Assembly (NCBI GenBank): GCA_050015055.1 | Contig: JBEKCD010000005.1 | Coordinates: 124,001 to 188,000 of the forward strand | Direction: 5' to 3' | DNA from: JBEKCD01 sp050015055 | GTDB lineage: Archaea; Thermoproteota; Bathyarchaeia; Bathyarchaeales; Bathycorpusculaceae | DNA: 64,000 bases | In this document: positions 7,135-15,725 of the stretch, in pieces | Layout: every line of letters begins with the position of its first letter | How positions within the stretch are numbered: the stretch's first letter is position 1 | Made by a program: the position numbers and the translations under genes | Notes under the pieces: model-generated | Seen by the model: only the letters and a program-made list of their open reading frames with translations | The model's database searches: none | What the model was told of the DNA's origin: nothing

Positions 7135-8028
7135 CTAGCTGACAAATCGTGCTGTTATGATCGTAACGGCAGTTGCTGGTGGACCATCGTATGAAGAAGA
7201 GTTGGCGGAAGTAGGCAGATCATGACTAATCGCGTCCACGACATCCATGCCTGCTATTACGCTGCCGAACACTGAGTAATTGCTATCCAAGCTAGCAGCG
7301 TTCGAATCATTCAAGTTGATGAAAAACTGGCTCGTAGCAGAGTTGGCCTCGCTTGTTTTCGCCATGGCCACGTAAGTCCGTAGGTTGCTGTGTTTGTTAG
7401 GAAGCTCGTCAGTAATATTCTGCACTGTTATTCCCTTAGCCGTAGCGTCCCCGCCCTGAATCACAAAACCAGGAACAACTCGAGTGAAGTTGGTTCCGTC
7501 ATACACTCCTGTTCTTACCAGATTCTTGAAGTTTCCCGTCGTGATAGGCATGTCGTCAAACAACAGAATCGTCATGTTCCCCATGTTTGTCTCGAGGAGA
7601 ACCTTGTCTGAGACGACATAAAAGGTCTGCAATGGAATCTCGCTCCAGCGGTTACTCGTATCATTACACCAGAAGCCCCAGCCAACAACATCGCCAATAG
7701 TGCTGTCCACGGTCTCCGTCACCCTGGAATAAGCGGAAGTCTGATTCGCGAAATCGAAGAACGGCGTCCAAGTGTCATTAACGAATGCGCCCGTGTTGTT
7801 CGTTCCGAAAATGTAGCCGCTCACGTTCGTGTTACCCACCCATAGAACACTGAAAGCACACGCGGCACCCGCGTTCGTTGAAGTGGTTGAGACATCGGAA
7901 TATGTCGGAGGACCCGCCCGCGCACCCATCCGGTAGGCCACTGCGACTGCGCCGATGATAAATATCAATACGATTATGGCGATTACTGCATTCCTGAGGT
8001 TATGAGACTTCCTACGCCTACGCTGCAT
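7135..8028 (-). CDS. membrane-anchored cyclophilin-type peptidyl-prolyl isomerase
   Basis: 297 residues. A basic N-terminus is followed by one membrane span (about residues 15-33), an external domain of unknown type (about 40-140, with many N-x-S/T sites) and a cyclophilin domain (about 143-297). Its landmarks are LETNMGNMTILLFDDMPITTGNF, NFTRVVPGFVIQGGD, SATSQFFINL and SVFGSVIAGMDVVDAI. The catalytic Arg of FHR is kept as the R of FTRVV. It would fold secreted proteins outside the membrane. A TATA box (8054-8061) sits about 26 bases before the ATG, so the mRNA is probably leaderless. Confidence 0.9.
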   Translation of the reverse strand: MQRRRRKSHNLRNAVIAIIVLIFIIGAVAVAYRMGARAGPPTYSDVSTTSTNAGAACAFSVLWVGNTNVSGYIFGTNNTGAFVNDTWTPFFDFANQTSAYSRVTETVDSTIGDVVGWGFWCNDTSNRWSEIPLQTFYVVSDKVLLETNMGNMTILLFDDMPITTGNFKNLVRTGVYDGTNFTRVVPGFVIQGGDATAKGITVQNITDELPNKHSNLRTYVAMAKTSEANSATSQFFINLNDSNAASLDSNYSVFGSVIAGMDVVDAISHDLPTSANSSSYDGPPATAVTIITARFVS

Positions 8029-8230
8029 GAAAGAATCTTAGACATAAGAACATATAAACATTAAATCTCAAGAAACGCCAAACCAATAATCAAAACGCCC
8101 ACAATCGCAGGAAACGTGGTTCTTCGCGGAAAAACCATAGAGTTCAATACACTTGTTAAGAGTCTAGGACATCCTAGATTATTCCATTTGCACATTTCAA
8201 AAAGACACTGTTCTCAGCGATTGTTACTCT

Positions 8231-8473
8231 CTACTTGGAACGTCTTGGTTTTGACGCTTCTGATTTCTCCTTGGCCATCCGAAGTTTCAGGTCATCCTGT
8301 ATTAATTCGACACTCCTAAGGATATCTGGGTAAGAAGTACCAGCTGAAAACGCGAGGACTGCGGCCGTGCCTACGATGAGTCTCGTGTCGTGGCCGAGTA
8401 TATCCCTAACCTCTTCAGGAACACTCAGCATGTCAGATTCGATCTTCGCCACTATTGTCTTGAGTTCACCCAT
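8231..8473 (-). CDS. conserved-looking small protein of unknown function
   Basis: 80 residues: an acidic amphipathic N-terminus, a hydrophobic stretch (about residues 32-44, LIVGTAAVLAFSAG) and a basic C-terminus ending in SKPRRSK. No family is recognised. A TATA-like sequence lies about 22 bases before the ATG, which supports a leaderless transcript. Codon use looks protein-like, in contrast to the frames around it. Confidence 0.55.
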   Translation of the reverse strand: MGELKTIVAKIESDMLSVPEEVRDILGHDTRLIVGTAAVLAFSAGTSYPDILRSVELIQDDLKLRMAKEKSEASKPRRSK

Positions 8474-8911
8474 TTCAAACGCCAGTTTTAAGAGAATCCG
8501 TGAACCTATTCAAATCTTTTCCTGTCGAAGTAAGCTTCCTTTTTCTTCGACTCTTTCCCCGCGCGCCTATCCCTTCTAGGCTCTTGGCAGGACAACGTTT
8601 TGATGTTACGAAAGAGCAAGGAGGGTCAGCGCCGAAGCCTCCAGAGATAGAGTTTTCCTGAAGCAAAGCCGCACACTCTCAGACATCAAACATTTCGGAG
8701 CCAGAAGCCTAGCTTCTCACGTCGCATCCGCATTCGTCTTGTTGGGAGGAAGGAGATAGCGCGCGAACTCTCACAGAAGCATAACCAGAAAGCAGACGCC
8801 CGCTGACCTTCAACACCTGATTCGCCTACGTACTGCACTGCCAACAAAACAACCTCGGATCTGAACGCGGTCTCCTCTCTGCAACACGGCTTTGAATCCC
8901 ACAGACTCAGC
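8474..8911. other. no gene recognised
   Basis: About 440 bases with overlapping minus-strand frames (60-80 codons) that are cysteine/arginine-rich and show no domain. Nothing supportable is seen. Confidence 0.45.
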
Positions 8912-9110
8912 CAACGACAACGACTCACACCATTCCCATAAGATTCACGCCTTTCCCATACGATTTATGCCTTTCCACTACGATTCACGCCTTTCCAAGA
9001 CGTTTCACGCCTTTCCACACCGAATCCAGACGTGGACTAACCATGACTCAAAGCTTGCTACTGAAAAGAAGCCCAAAACACCCTTCTCCAAAAAAACAAA
9101 AATAACCCTT
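8912..9110 (+). repeat. dispersed repeat, copy B
   Basis: Starts with AACGACAACGAC. Four to five units of about 18 bases of the form (A/T)TTCACGCCTTTCC(C)ATACG follow (8940-9020), then CCGAATCCAGACGTGG and the tail GAAAAGAAGCCCAAAACA. This copy has an expanded CCTTTCC block and few AGACGAATC units, the reverse of copies A and C. Confidence 0.55.
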
Positions 9111-9282
9111 TTCTTCTCACATCGTAGAGGAAGCGCGCGCTAACTTGAACTCTAACCTATCTACAAACGGCTGATGCAGAGGCGCCCCCAAAAAAGAAGG
9201 GATAAACGTAGGGCTAGAAACAAGTCCAGTCTGAGAAACGTTTACATCGGAAGAGCATGTACGTCAGGTGTATTAAGCAGAC

Positions 9283-9627
9283 TTGGCGGAGAAGGGTGGC
9301 AAGGTGAACGACAACACCAGAAGCATAGCGAGGCAACGCGTTCAAACGCTTTTCGGCTTGGCAGAAGAAACTTTGGATCAAGACCCGGTGCTGGCCCAAC
9401 GATACGTGAATATAGCTAGAAGAATAGCTATGGCGGCAAAGATTCGCTTACCAACACAGTACAGACGCCAAATCTGCAGGCACTGCAAAAGCTTCATCTT
9501 GCCCGGTGTCAACTGTCGCGTGCGGGTAAGGCAGCTAAGAGAATCGCACGTCGTGATTACCTGTCTCAACTGTGGGAAACAGATGCGAATCCCCATTTCA
9601 AAAAGATTAGGAAGAAGAGAGCAATGA
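9283..9627 (+). CDS. rnp4: RNase P protein component 4 (Rpp21/Rpr2 family)
   Basis: 114 residues. N-terminal helices (about residues 10-50) are followed by a zinc ribbon with two CxxC pairs, CRHCK at about residue 63 and CLNCGK near residue 93, as in archaeal Rnp4. It is a subunit of RNase P, which removes tRNA 5' leaders. Start TTG 9283 is chosen for length; GTG 9304 is an alternative. Its stop overlaps the next start (ATGA), coupling it to the CRM-domain gene, a common archaeal pairing. A run of open codons upstream (from ATG 9174, another frame) shows no domain. Confidence 0.9.
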   Translation: MAEKGGKVNDNTRSIARQRVQTLFGLAEETLDQDPVLAQRYVNIARRIAMAAKIRLPTQYRRQICRHCKSFILPGVNCRVRVRQLRESHVVITCLNCGKQMRIPISKRLGRREQ

Positions 9628-9905
9628 GCAAAGTAACTGTTGCAAAGAAACGGTACGTTAAGAGCACGCTTGCCCAAGGAAAGTCCACGGTGTGCGTTGG
9701 CAAGAACGGCGCCTCAAAGGATGCATTGGAGGAAATCGAGAAACAGTTGAAGACACAAGAAATGGTTAAAGTTAGGATCTTAAAAACCGCCCTTGCCCAC
9801 GAAGAAGCAAAGCAGATTGCCATGAAGATCGCTGAACAAACGTACGCATCATTGGTTGAAGTTAGAGGCCACACCTTGATGCTTTACAAATCTGACAAAA
9901 AGTGA
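9624..9905 (+). CDS. YhbY family CRM-domain RNA-binding protein
   Basis: 93 residues covering one CRM domain. It contains the loop VCVGKNGASKDALEEI (the GxxG RNA-binding loop is GKNG) and ends RGHTLMLYKSDK. Family members bind pre-ribosomal RNA in bacteria and archaea. The ATG overlaps the rnp4 stop by four bases, so the two are translated together. Confidence 0.9.
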   Translation: MSKVTVAKKRYVKSTLAQGKSTVCVGKNGASKDALEEIEKQLKTQEMVKVRILKTALAHEEAKQIAMKIAEQTYASLVEVRGHTLMLYKSDKK

Positions 9906-10164
9906 AAGCCTTAATATGAGGCTTAACAGCGTCCAAACGCGAACTTACTCCCGTTCCTTCATGCTTAACAGTTCTTTCCGCATCATGTCTTTCAATGCCG
10001 TGCTTAACGTTGAACTTCACCGTTATCCATGTCTGCCAAGTCACTTGAGATTACGGTTCTGTGTGGCTGCAGCGTGGCTTCTTTTGTGAGGATTTGCTCA
10101 GGATTCAGTCCCCAGCTTCTGCAGATGCACAAAAAAATGGGGGAGTTGTGAGGTTTTTGCGGGT
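9906..10164. other. intergenic region with a small hairpin
   Basis: 260 bases without a gene. Directly after the YhbY stop lies AAGCCT-(7)-AGGCTT (about 9905-9923), a short perfect stem that could help end the transcript, although no U-run follows it. Confidence 0.35.
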
Positions 10165-12564
10165 TTATGGCCCGCCATTAGCTATTTCTGAAGGTGGGTA
10201 TGGTGCGTTGTAACTATAGTTGCCATAGTACCAACCGTAGTGTAGGGCCAGCGTGATCAGGTCCGCCAGTCCGACGACGCCTGACGGTGGGGCCAAGTCA
10301 GCTGCTGGGTTCCAAGTCTGGAATGCTCCTGGAGTACCTGTGATTGATACTGTTGAGGGCGGTGTTCCGGTTGTTCCGTACGCGTTAGACAGTCGTACGA
10401 GGTCTGATAGGCCTATCTTGTAGTATCCACCCGAGGGCTGTTGACTGGGCGAAGTGTTGAGCCACGTGTATTTCAAGGCTACTGCGCCTGGGGCAGGCGT
10501 CAGGAAGAAGTTGTTGTAAGCGTCGAGGGTTATTCCTCCACCAGCGGCGAATGATGCTGCGTTTGTGCTGCCGACTCGGTAAGCGAATGGGCCTGTGCCA
10601 ACCAGAGTGGTTTCAGGCTTGTTTTGCAAGTCCGATAGGGTGAACGGTGCGCCAGATAGGATGTTGTCTGCGCTCGCGGCCTGGCCTGGCCATAGACCGT
10701 GGAGTCCGTCTGTGCTCACACCTGTTTCAGCGTCTGTAAGGTTGCTTGGCACTATGTACTTGTACAGGTGATATGGCACAACCGAGTACAGAGGCAGGTA
10801 CAGGTTCAGCCAGCTCGCTGAGGTGACTAGAATTGAGCAAGTGTACGGGTCTATTTGCGTGAAGTAGGGTGCGTAGTTGTTTGAAGCGTTGGCGGCGAAT
10901 ACCATGGCAGCGTTGTCGTAGGCGTCTCCGTAAACTGCGTTTACGTATATCGTGTAGTTGATGTCGGCCACTGTGAAGGGTACGCCGTCTTGCCATGTTA
11001 TGTCGTGTCTGAACCATAGCGTGACGTTTGTCCATTGGGGATTGGACGCGTTGGTTGGGTCATTAATGAGTTCCGTCTCCCAGGCATAGGCCATCCACGG
11101 CAAGTCACTGCCCGTTGGTGCACCTGTGATTGCGCTTCCTACTGTTATGGTATACGGGTTGCCACCAATTGGGTAGGTGAACATCTCGTCCGTGACCTGG
11201 AAGTCATAGACTGTGTCTTGGAATATTGGATTCAGCATGTCTGGCGGGTTATACAGGCCTAAGTAGAGTGTGTTGCTCTCAGGTGTGCCCGACGCAGGGC
11301 CAGTGTAATTGATTGTAGTGGTCTTCTTAGAGTCCAGCGTAATCCAGTTTTCGCTCATGGCGCCATTGGCCATTGAACCCTGGCCAAGAACGTCGATCTG
11401 GCCCAACAAGCCAGTCTTGTAGGCACAGTAGCCTGCGGGGCAGTAGCCAGCAACCAAGTAGGACTCCATAACCAATATATACTGAACCTGCATCTGGTCA
11501 GCGTCAAATGAGGCGGGGGTTGGGTCTCTAAAAGCCGCAGTTGCATAGTGGGTCAAGTTATCGTCGTCAACTAGGTAAGAATTCGGACCGTTGGCGTAAA
11601 TGCCCGCGGGCGTAAGTTCACTGTACCACCAGTTTGGCGGTGCGCCAAAGCTGTAGCCTAGGGTGGCGAAGTCATATAGCTGTGCGGTCAAGACATAAGG
11701 CCTCAACGCCGTTAATGTGGGTTCAAGGTTCTCGGTAACAGGACAGCCAATTGCTTGCAGCTCTGAGGTGAAAAAGTCACCCAGGTTCTTTCGTGCGTCG
11801 TTGCTTCTGACATAACCTACTAGCGCCTTGAGAGGCTGGTTTGCAAGTGGAGCGTTAGCCGTGGCCTTAGGGTCGCCTCCACCCCATTGGCCGTTGGGGT
11901 CATTACCAGAGTACACGACACCGTTAGCCGTGCCCCCAGCGCTTGAGAGTGTGCCAGTGCCGCCACCGTATGCGGTGATTAAGGCTGCGAATGTCGGATA
12001 GACGGTGTGGCTGTACCAGCCGCCGTTGTAGAGGATTTGGAGAGCGTGCGTAACGTTGAATTTCCACGGATAGTTGGCTCCAGTGACGGCCCTGTTTACG
12101 TAGTCTCCCATGAGTGGGTCTGGAACTTGGGTGTCGCTTTGAGTGGCGAAACCTCCGAGGATGGGTCCGGCGATGACGCCCTGTTTGTCGACCAGACAAT
12201 TCAGTGCATTTCTGAAGTCAGTGTAGTTCATGGGGCTTCTGCGATCCATCTGCAAACCGTCGGTATAGTTGTTGTTGAAAGCTATCTCGTCTTCGCCTGC
12301 TTCAGACAAAGGTTCCACAACAATACCCGTGTTGTTAAACGCTGTGGTATACTCAGCGTGTGTCAGGGGCCATTGCATAGAGTCAACGCCGCCCTGACTG
12401 TCCGGTGTTAACAGAGCCGTGAATAGAGAATCTTGACTCCCAAAGTACCTGAACTGAATCGTGTTCATAGCTGCCGGGCTTGCATGTGCAGGTGTTACAG
12501 TTGGAGAAAACATCATTACTGCTAGTACAATGCATACTAAAACAGCTAAGATTTTCATGTTCAT
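10165..12564 (-). CDS. secreted ABC-type solute (peptide/nickel)-binding protein with dockerin-like tail
   Basis: 799 residues. A signal peptide (1-28, ending AHA) leads into SBP_bac_5-like sequence in two parts: an N-terminal part (about 30-400) resembling the C-lobe, and a second part (about 415-690) with the typical start LYLGLYNPPDMLNPIFQD and the TLWFRHDITWQDGVPFTVAD segment. The C-terminal 90 residues hold two helix-loop units, GLSDLVRLSNAYG and GLADLITLALHYGW, as in archaeal dockerin-like modules. The permuted order of lobes suggests duplication and loss. No permease genes are adjacent. TATA and purine-rich RBS lie just upstream. It may dock on a cohesin protein such as 23560-24975. 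Confidence 0.85.
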   Translation of the reverse strand: MNMKILAVLVCIVLAVMMFSPTVTPAHASPAAMNTIQFRYFGSQDSLFTALLTPDSQGGVDSMQWPLTHAEYTTAFNNTGIVVEPLSEAGEDEIAFNNNYTDGLQMDRRSPMNYTDFRNALNCLVDKQGVIAGPILGGFATQSDTQVPDPLMGDYVNRAVTGANYPWKFNVTHALQILYNGGWYSHTVYPTFAALITAYGGGTGTLSSAGGTANGVVYSGNDPNGQWGGGDPKATANAPLANQPLKALVGYVRSNDARKNLGDFFTSELQAIGCPVTENLEPTLTALRPYVLTAQLYDFATLGYSFGAPPNWWYSELTPAGIYANGPNSYLVDDDNLTHYATAAFRDPTPASFDADQMQVQYILVMESYLVAGYCPAGYCAYKTGLLGQIDVLGQGSMANGAMSENWITLDSKKTTTINYTGPASGTPESNTLYLGLYNPPDMLNPIFQDTVYDFQVTDEMFTYPIGGNPYTITVGSAITGAPTGSDLPWMAYAWETELINDPTNASNPQWTNVTLWFRHDITWQDGVPFTVADINYTIYVNAVYGDAYDNAAMVFAANASNNYAPYFTQIDPYTCSILVTSASWLNLYLPLYSVVPYHLYKYIVPSNLTDAETGVSTDGLHGLWPGQAASADNILSGAPFTLSDLQNKPETTLVGTGPFAYRVGSTNAASFAAGGGITLDAYNNFFLTPAPGAVALKYTWLNTSPSQQPSGGYYKIGLSDLVRLSNAYGTTGTPPSTVSITGTPGAFQTWNPAADLAPPSGVVGLADLITLALHYGWYYGNYSYNAPYPPSEIANGGP

Positions 12565-12633
12565 TTCTCTTTTTTCTCCCTTAATTATACTTTCACCAGT
12601 AGGAAGAGTTTGTCTCTGCGAATAAAACTTTCG

Positions 12634-12765
12634 CTAAGACATTTTTTCATAAGCTGATCTGCTGTCCCTATCACTGTTGCAACGAACGAGCGCGGCCAGA
12701 CACTGATATTTCTGCAACGCTTCCCCGCACCGTGGACACAACGGGATTAATTCTTCGTCACTCAT
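12634..12765 (-). CDS. small CxxC (zinc-ribbon-like) protein
   Basis: 43 residues from ATG 12765: MSDEELIPLCPRCGEAL, then further Cys residues (QC, RC). The spacing suits one small zinc-binding knuckle. A TATA-like CTTTATCG (about 12790) lies 25 bases upstream on this strand, compatible with a leaderless mRNA divergent from the rps19e operon. It resembles the short CPxCG proteins common in archaea; the function is unknown. Confidence 0.45.
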   Translation of the reverse strand: MSDEELIPLCPRCGEALQKYQCLAALVRCNSDRDSRSAYEKMS

Positions 12766-12849
12766 TCAGGAACTTCCATGAACATGAACGATAAAGAAAA
12801 AGGGAGAATTGAGTAAGTTCTCCTCCAAAGAAGATTTATATGAGGCTTC

Positions 12850-13356
12850 ATGATTTTACTGGAAGAAACGCCAAGAGGACAAAGAGTCTTGATAACCCCT
12901 AACGATGTTCCAGCGTCCAAGCTCATAGAAAAACTAGCGAAGTACCTGAAAGAAAACGTGGATGCTGTAACTCCGCCAGCATGGGCGAGCATGGCAAAAA
13001 CCGGCACACATGTTGAAAAGCAGCCGCAGGATCCAGACTGGTGGTACGTGCGGTCGGCTTCATTGCTGAGAAAAATCTACATCCACGGCCCGATAGGCAT
13101 TGAAAAACTAAGAGCTGACTACGGCGGAAGAAAGAACTACGGAGTCAAACCCGGACATGCGGCCAAAGCAGGCGGCTCAATTGTAAGAAAGGCACTTCAA
13201 CAGTTAGAAACTGCAGGTTACATTGAAACGTTCAAACCCCGCGGAAGGAAACTGACCCGAGAGGGAAGAAAGCTTCTGCAGGAACTGGCTGAAGAACTGA
13301 GTAGAGAATTGGTGAAGGAGCTTCCAGAACTGGAGAAGTACCAAAAAGGTGAGTGA
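12850..13356 (+). CDS. rps19e: ribosomal protein S19e
   Basis: 168 residues. It contains the S19e landmarks DVPASKLIEKLAKYLKE, PPAWASMAKTGTHVEKQPQD, DWWYVRSASLLRKIYIHGPIG and the C-terminal wHTH end (LETAGYIET-x-x-PRGRKLT). It binds the small subunit head and is needed for 18S-type rRNA maturation in eukaryotes. A TATA box (12833-12839) is very close to the ATG, so the real start may be TTG 12889, just before ITPNDVPASKL. It opens a tight operon running to ftsY. Confidence 0.95.
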   Translation: MILLEETPRGQRVLITPNDVPASKLIEKLAKYLKENVDAVTPPAWASMAKTGTHVEKQPQDPDWWYVRSASLLRKIYIHGPIGIEKLRADYGGRKNYGVKPGHAAKAGGSIVRKALQQLETAGYIETFKPRGRKLTREGRKLLQELAEELSRELVKELPELEKYQKGE

Positions 13357-13687
13357 AATGTCAGATGAAGAACTGGAACAACTCCGCAGAAAAAAACTCT
13401 CAGCGCTTCAGAGACAAATGTCGGACGAGCAGAGAAGCGCCCAGATGGAGCAACAGCTGGAACAGCAGAAACAGACATTGCTGAGAAGCATATTATCGCC
13501 CGAGGCCAGGCAGAGGCTGGCGAACCTGAAAATGGTAAAGCCTGAATTCACAGATCAACTAGAGTTGCAGCTTATCCAGTTGGCGCAGCAGGGAAAAATA
13601 CCAATCCCGTTGGCGGATGAGCAGCTCAAGAAAATACTGGCCCAACTTCAATCGCGTAAGCGAGAAACCACTATAAGAAGGAGATAA
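13349..13687 (+). CDS. DNA-binding protein of the PDCD5/TFAR19 family
   Basis: 112 residues. The glutamine- and arginine-rich helical N-terminus (LRRKKLSALQ-x-Q) and the core RSILSPEARQRLANLKMVKPEF are diagnostic. The C-terminal segment (LQLIQLAQQGKIPIPLADEQLKKIL) completes the three-helix bundle. The family binds DNA and, in eukaryotes, chaperonin. Start is GTG 13349 or the ATG at 13358. It overlaps rps19e by 8 bases and is followed 2 bases later by rpl39e, the usual archaeal order. Confidence 0.93.
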   Translation: MSEMSDEELEQLRRKKLSALQRQMSDEQRSAQMEQQLEQQKQTLLRSILSPEARQRLANLKMVKPEFTDQLELQLIQLAQQGKIPIPLADEQLKKILAQLQSRKRETTIRRR

Positions 13688-13689
13688 AG

Positions 13690-13845
13690 ATGACCCGAAA
13701 TAAGCCAACTGCAAAGAAGCGCAGGCTCGCAAAAGCAGGAAAGGAGAAGAAACCAGTGCCAACGTGGGTTATGGCCAGAACGGGAGGCAAATTCAGAGAC
13801 CACCCCAAGAGAAGACAATGGCGACAGAGGAAAATAAGGGCCTAG
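13690..13845 (+). CDS. rpl39e: ribosomal protein L39e
   Basis: 51 residues, the normal length of the family. The basic sequence KKRRLAKAGKEKKPVPTWVM and the ending HPKRRQWRQRK match L39e, which lines the peptide exit tunnel. The ATG is 2 bases after the PDCD5 stop, and its 3' end overlaps the L31e start by 28 bases. Confidence 0.95.
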   Translation: MTRNKPTAKKRRLAKAGKEKKPVPTWVMARTGGKFRDHPKRRQWRQRKIRA

Positions 13846-14369
13846 GAGGGAAAGGCTTGGCTGAAGAGGAGAGCAAACAAGAAGAACAGAAAGCTGAAGA
13901 AACAGAAGAAGAAATGACTGAAACTGTTGAAGAGACACTGGAAGAGACGACAGAAAAAGAAGAGGAAACTCCAGAAGAAGCTGAACCCGAGGAGGAAGAG
14001 GCGCAGGCAGCCACCAAAGAAAAGGAAGAAGGCAAGCCGTCCTTACGGGAAGAGAAGCCTGAGGAAGAAGAAATAGTTGAAGAAAGAATCTACACGATTC
14101 CACTGGGGAAAGCTTGGATTATGCCGCCAAGGAAAAGAACGCCCAGAGCGATGCGGATGATCAGAGCCTTCATAACAAAACACATGAAGCTAGAAGCAAA
14201 AAAAGAGGGAGAAGAGGAAGAAGAAGAGCCTCCAAAACTCATCATCAGTAACGAAGTGAATGAGAAGGTTTGGAAAAGGGGCGTGGAGAAGCCTCCGAGA
14301 AAAATCCGGGTGAGAGCTGCAAAAGACAAGGATGGCAATATCACGGTTTATCTGGCCGAAGGAGATTAA
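13818..14369 (+). CDS. rpl31e: ribosomal protein L31e with long acidic N-terminal extension
   Basis: 183 residues from ATG 13818. The C-terminal part (from about residue 90) is L31e: ERIYTIPLGKAWIMPPRKRT, then ITKHMK, an acidic insert of about 15 residues, and NEVNEKVWKRGVEKPPRKIR. The first 85 or so residues are almost entirely Glu with Lys, Thr and Ala, and a typical archaeal L31e (about 90 residues) lacks them. The start overlaps rpl39e by 28 bases; no better start is seen nearer the core because the acidic frame is continuous. The extension could be a charged tail or a late acquisition. Confidence 0.88.
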   Translation: MATEENKGLGGKGLAEEESKQEEQKAEETEEEMTETVEETLEETTEKEEETPEEAEPEEEEAQAATKEKEEGKPSLREEKPEEEEIVEERIYTIPLGKAWIMPPRKRTPRAMRMIRAFITKHMKLEAKKEGEEEEEEPPKLIISNEVNEKVWKRGVEKPPRKIRVRAAKDKDGNITVYLAEGD

Positions 14370-14372
14370 TCC

Positions 14373-15080
14373 TTGGCCATATACTTGTCGAGTCTTATCG
14401 GAAGCCCGAGCATAGGTGTCTACTCCCTGGCAACAGAAAAGATGCTCATAGTTCCAAAATCGGTACCAACAAAAAAGGCTGAGAGACTCAGCCAATGGTT
14501 AAGAGTCAAACTAGTACACACGGCAATCGGAGGCTCAATCCTTGCCGGTGCACTTGCCTATGCGAATTCAAACGGAATCCTGCTTCCCAGCTTCGTTCGA
14601 GAAGAGGAGCTTCAAAGCATAAGGTGCGGCTTTGAAGGGAACATAACGATAATGGAGACCAGGAAAACCGCATATGGAAACCTGGTTCTGGCAAACGATC
14701 ACGGCGCAATCGTTGATCCACGATTGAAGAGTTCGGACGTGCAGACCATATCTGAGACCCTGTGCGTTGAGACGGTTCCGAGCGAAATTGCCGGACTGCC
14801 CTACGTTGGCTCCCTAGCAGTGGCCACAAACAAAGGCGTTTTAGCACATCCGTTGTTGAAGGAGCCGGAAAGGAAAACCTTGGAAGACGTGTTGAAAGTT
14901 CCAGTCGATGTTGGCACGATAAACTGTGGAATACCCTATGTTGGAACTGGTCTCATCGCAAACAGCCATGCCGCCGTCGCTGGTCTGCTAACAACAGGAC
15001 CCGAGATGTTTATAATTGGGAATGCTTTGGATGTTGTGAAAGAGGATGAAGAAATTGAAAGTTTTCAGAGTAACAGGTGA
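14373..15080 (+). CDS. translation initiation factor aIF6
   Basis: 235 residues (TTG start). It is a pentein-fold protein with five repeats, e.g. GVYSLATEKMLIVP, GALAYANSNGILLP, NLVLANDHGAIVDP, SLAVATNKGVLAHP and GLIANSHAAVAG. aIF6 binds the large subunit and blocks premature joining. It is 3 bases after rpl31e and overlaps rpl18ae by 35 bases. Confidence 0.95.
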   Translation: MAIYLSSLIGSPSIGVYSLATEKMLIVPKSVPTKKAERLSQWLRVKLVHTAIGGSILAGALAYANSNGILLPSFVREEELQSIRCGFEGNITIMETRKTAYGNLVLANDHGAIVDPRLKSSDVQTISETLCVETVPSEIAGLPYVGSLAVATNKGVLAHPLLKEPERKTLEDVLKVPVDVGTINCGIPYVGTGLIANSHAAVAGLLTTGPEMFIIGNALDVVKEDEEIESFQSNR

Positions 15081-15294
15081 AATCCTGAAACCTAACCTGA
15101 AGACTCCTTTTGGAAAGGAGATCGTGGCGGAGAAACCTGAGCACGCCGTGGAAAAGGTTTATGCTGAGATAGGAAGCAAACATCGCGTTAAGCGTTGCCA
15201 CATAAAGATAACGAGCGTCGAAGAGGTTCCTCCTGACCAGATAGAGAATCCCTTGCTGAAGAAATTAGCCACTGGTGAGGAACAGGTTGGCTAG
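15046..15294 (+). CDS. rpl18ae: ribosomal protein L18Ae (LX)
   Basis: 82 residues: KVFRVTGEILKPN at the start, then an EKVYAEIGSKHRVKR helix and the strand HIKITSVEEV, the compact LX fold. The 35-base overlap with aIF6 and 20-base overlap with prefoldin alpha show tight operon packing. Confidence 0.93.
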   Translation: MKKLKVFRVTGEILKPNLKTPFGKEIVAEKPEHAVEKVYAEIGSKHRVKRCHIKITSVEEVPPDQIENPLLKKLATGEEQVG

Positions 15295-15724
15295 CAAGAA
15301 CGACGAAGAGATTCGAAAGATAAGCGTTGAACTGCGATATCTCGAGCAGACGGCAGAGGCGTTACAGTCCAGACTCAGCATGTTAAACGCTGTTACCCAA
15401 GACTTGACCTATGCGAACATGACGTTGGAGAGTTTGAAAAAAGAAAAAGAGAACTCTGAGCTTCTCGCCCCAATCGGCGGCACCTCGTACATCAGGGCAA
15501 AACTGGACAATCCAGACAAGATAATCGTTGGAATAGGCGCGGGAGTCTCGGTTGAAAAAACGCGTCAAGAAGCAAAGGATGTCATCAAAAAGCGTCTGGA
15601 AGACTTGGAGAAAGCAAGAACATCAGCCCAGCAGCAATTCGCCCAGGTTGCAGAGAAAATCAATGAAGACAGAGAAAGATTCGAGGAGCTAGCTGCCACG
15701 GTTAGAGGAGAGAAAACTTCCTAA
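15275..15724 (+). CDS. pfdA: prefoldin alpha subunit
   Basis: 149 residues from GTG 15275 (TTG 15287 is an alternative). Two long coiled-coil helices (about residues 10-60 and 95-145) flank the hairpin core LLAPIGGTSYIRAKL and VGIGAGVSVEKT, as in archaeal prefoldin alpha. It passes unfolded proteins to the thermosome. Confidence 0.93.
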   Translation: MRNRLASKNDEEIRKISVELRYLEQTAEALQSRLSMLNAVTQDLTYANMTLESLKKEKENSELLAPIGGTSYIRAKLDNPDKIIVGIGAGVSVEKTRQEAKDVIKKRLEDLEKARTSAQQQFAQVAEKINEDRERFEELAATVRGEKTS

Positions 15725-15725
15725 A

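Noticed and set aside
6482..7142. Overlapping frames of 119-136 codons on both strands
   Set aside because: They are composed of repeat copy A and the cyclophilin relic; Pro/Arg-rich shadow sequence.
8930..9020. CRISPR array, considered for the 18-base tandem units in repeat copy B
   Set aside because: Units are contiguous without unique spacers and degenerate; no cas genes are present.
9174..9419. 81-codon frame overlapping rnp4
   Set aside because: Very basic, no domain, and overlaps the well-supported rnp4 in another frame.
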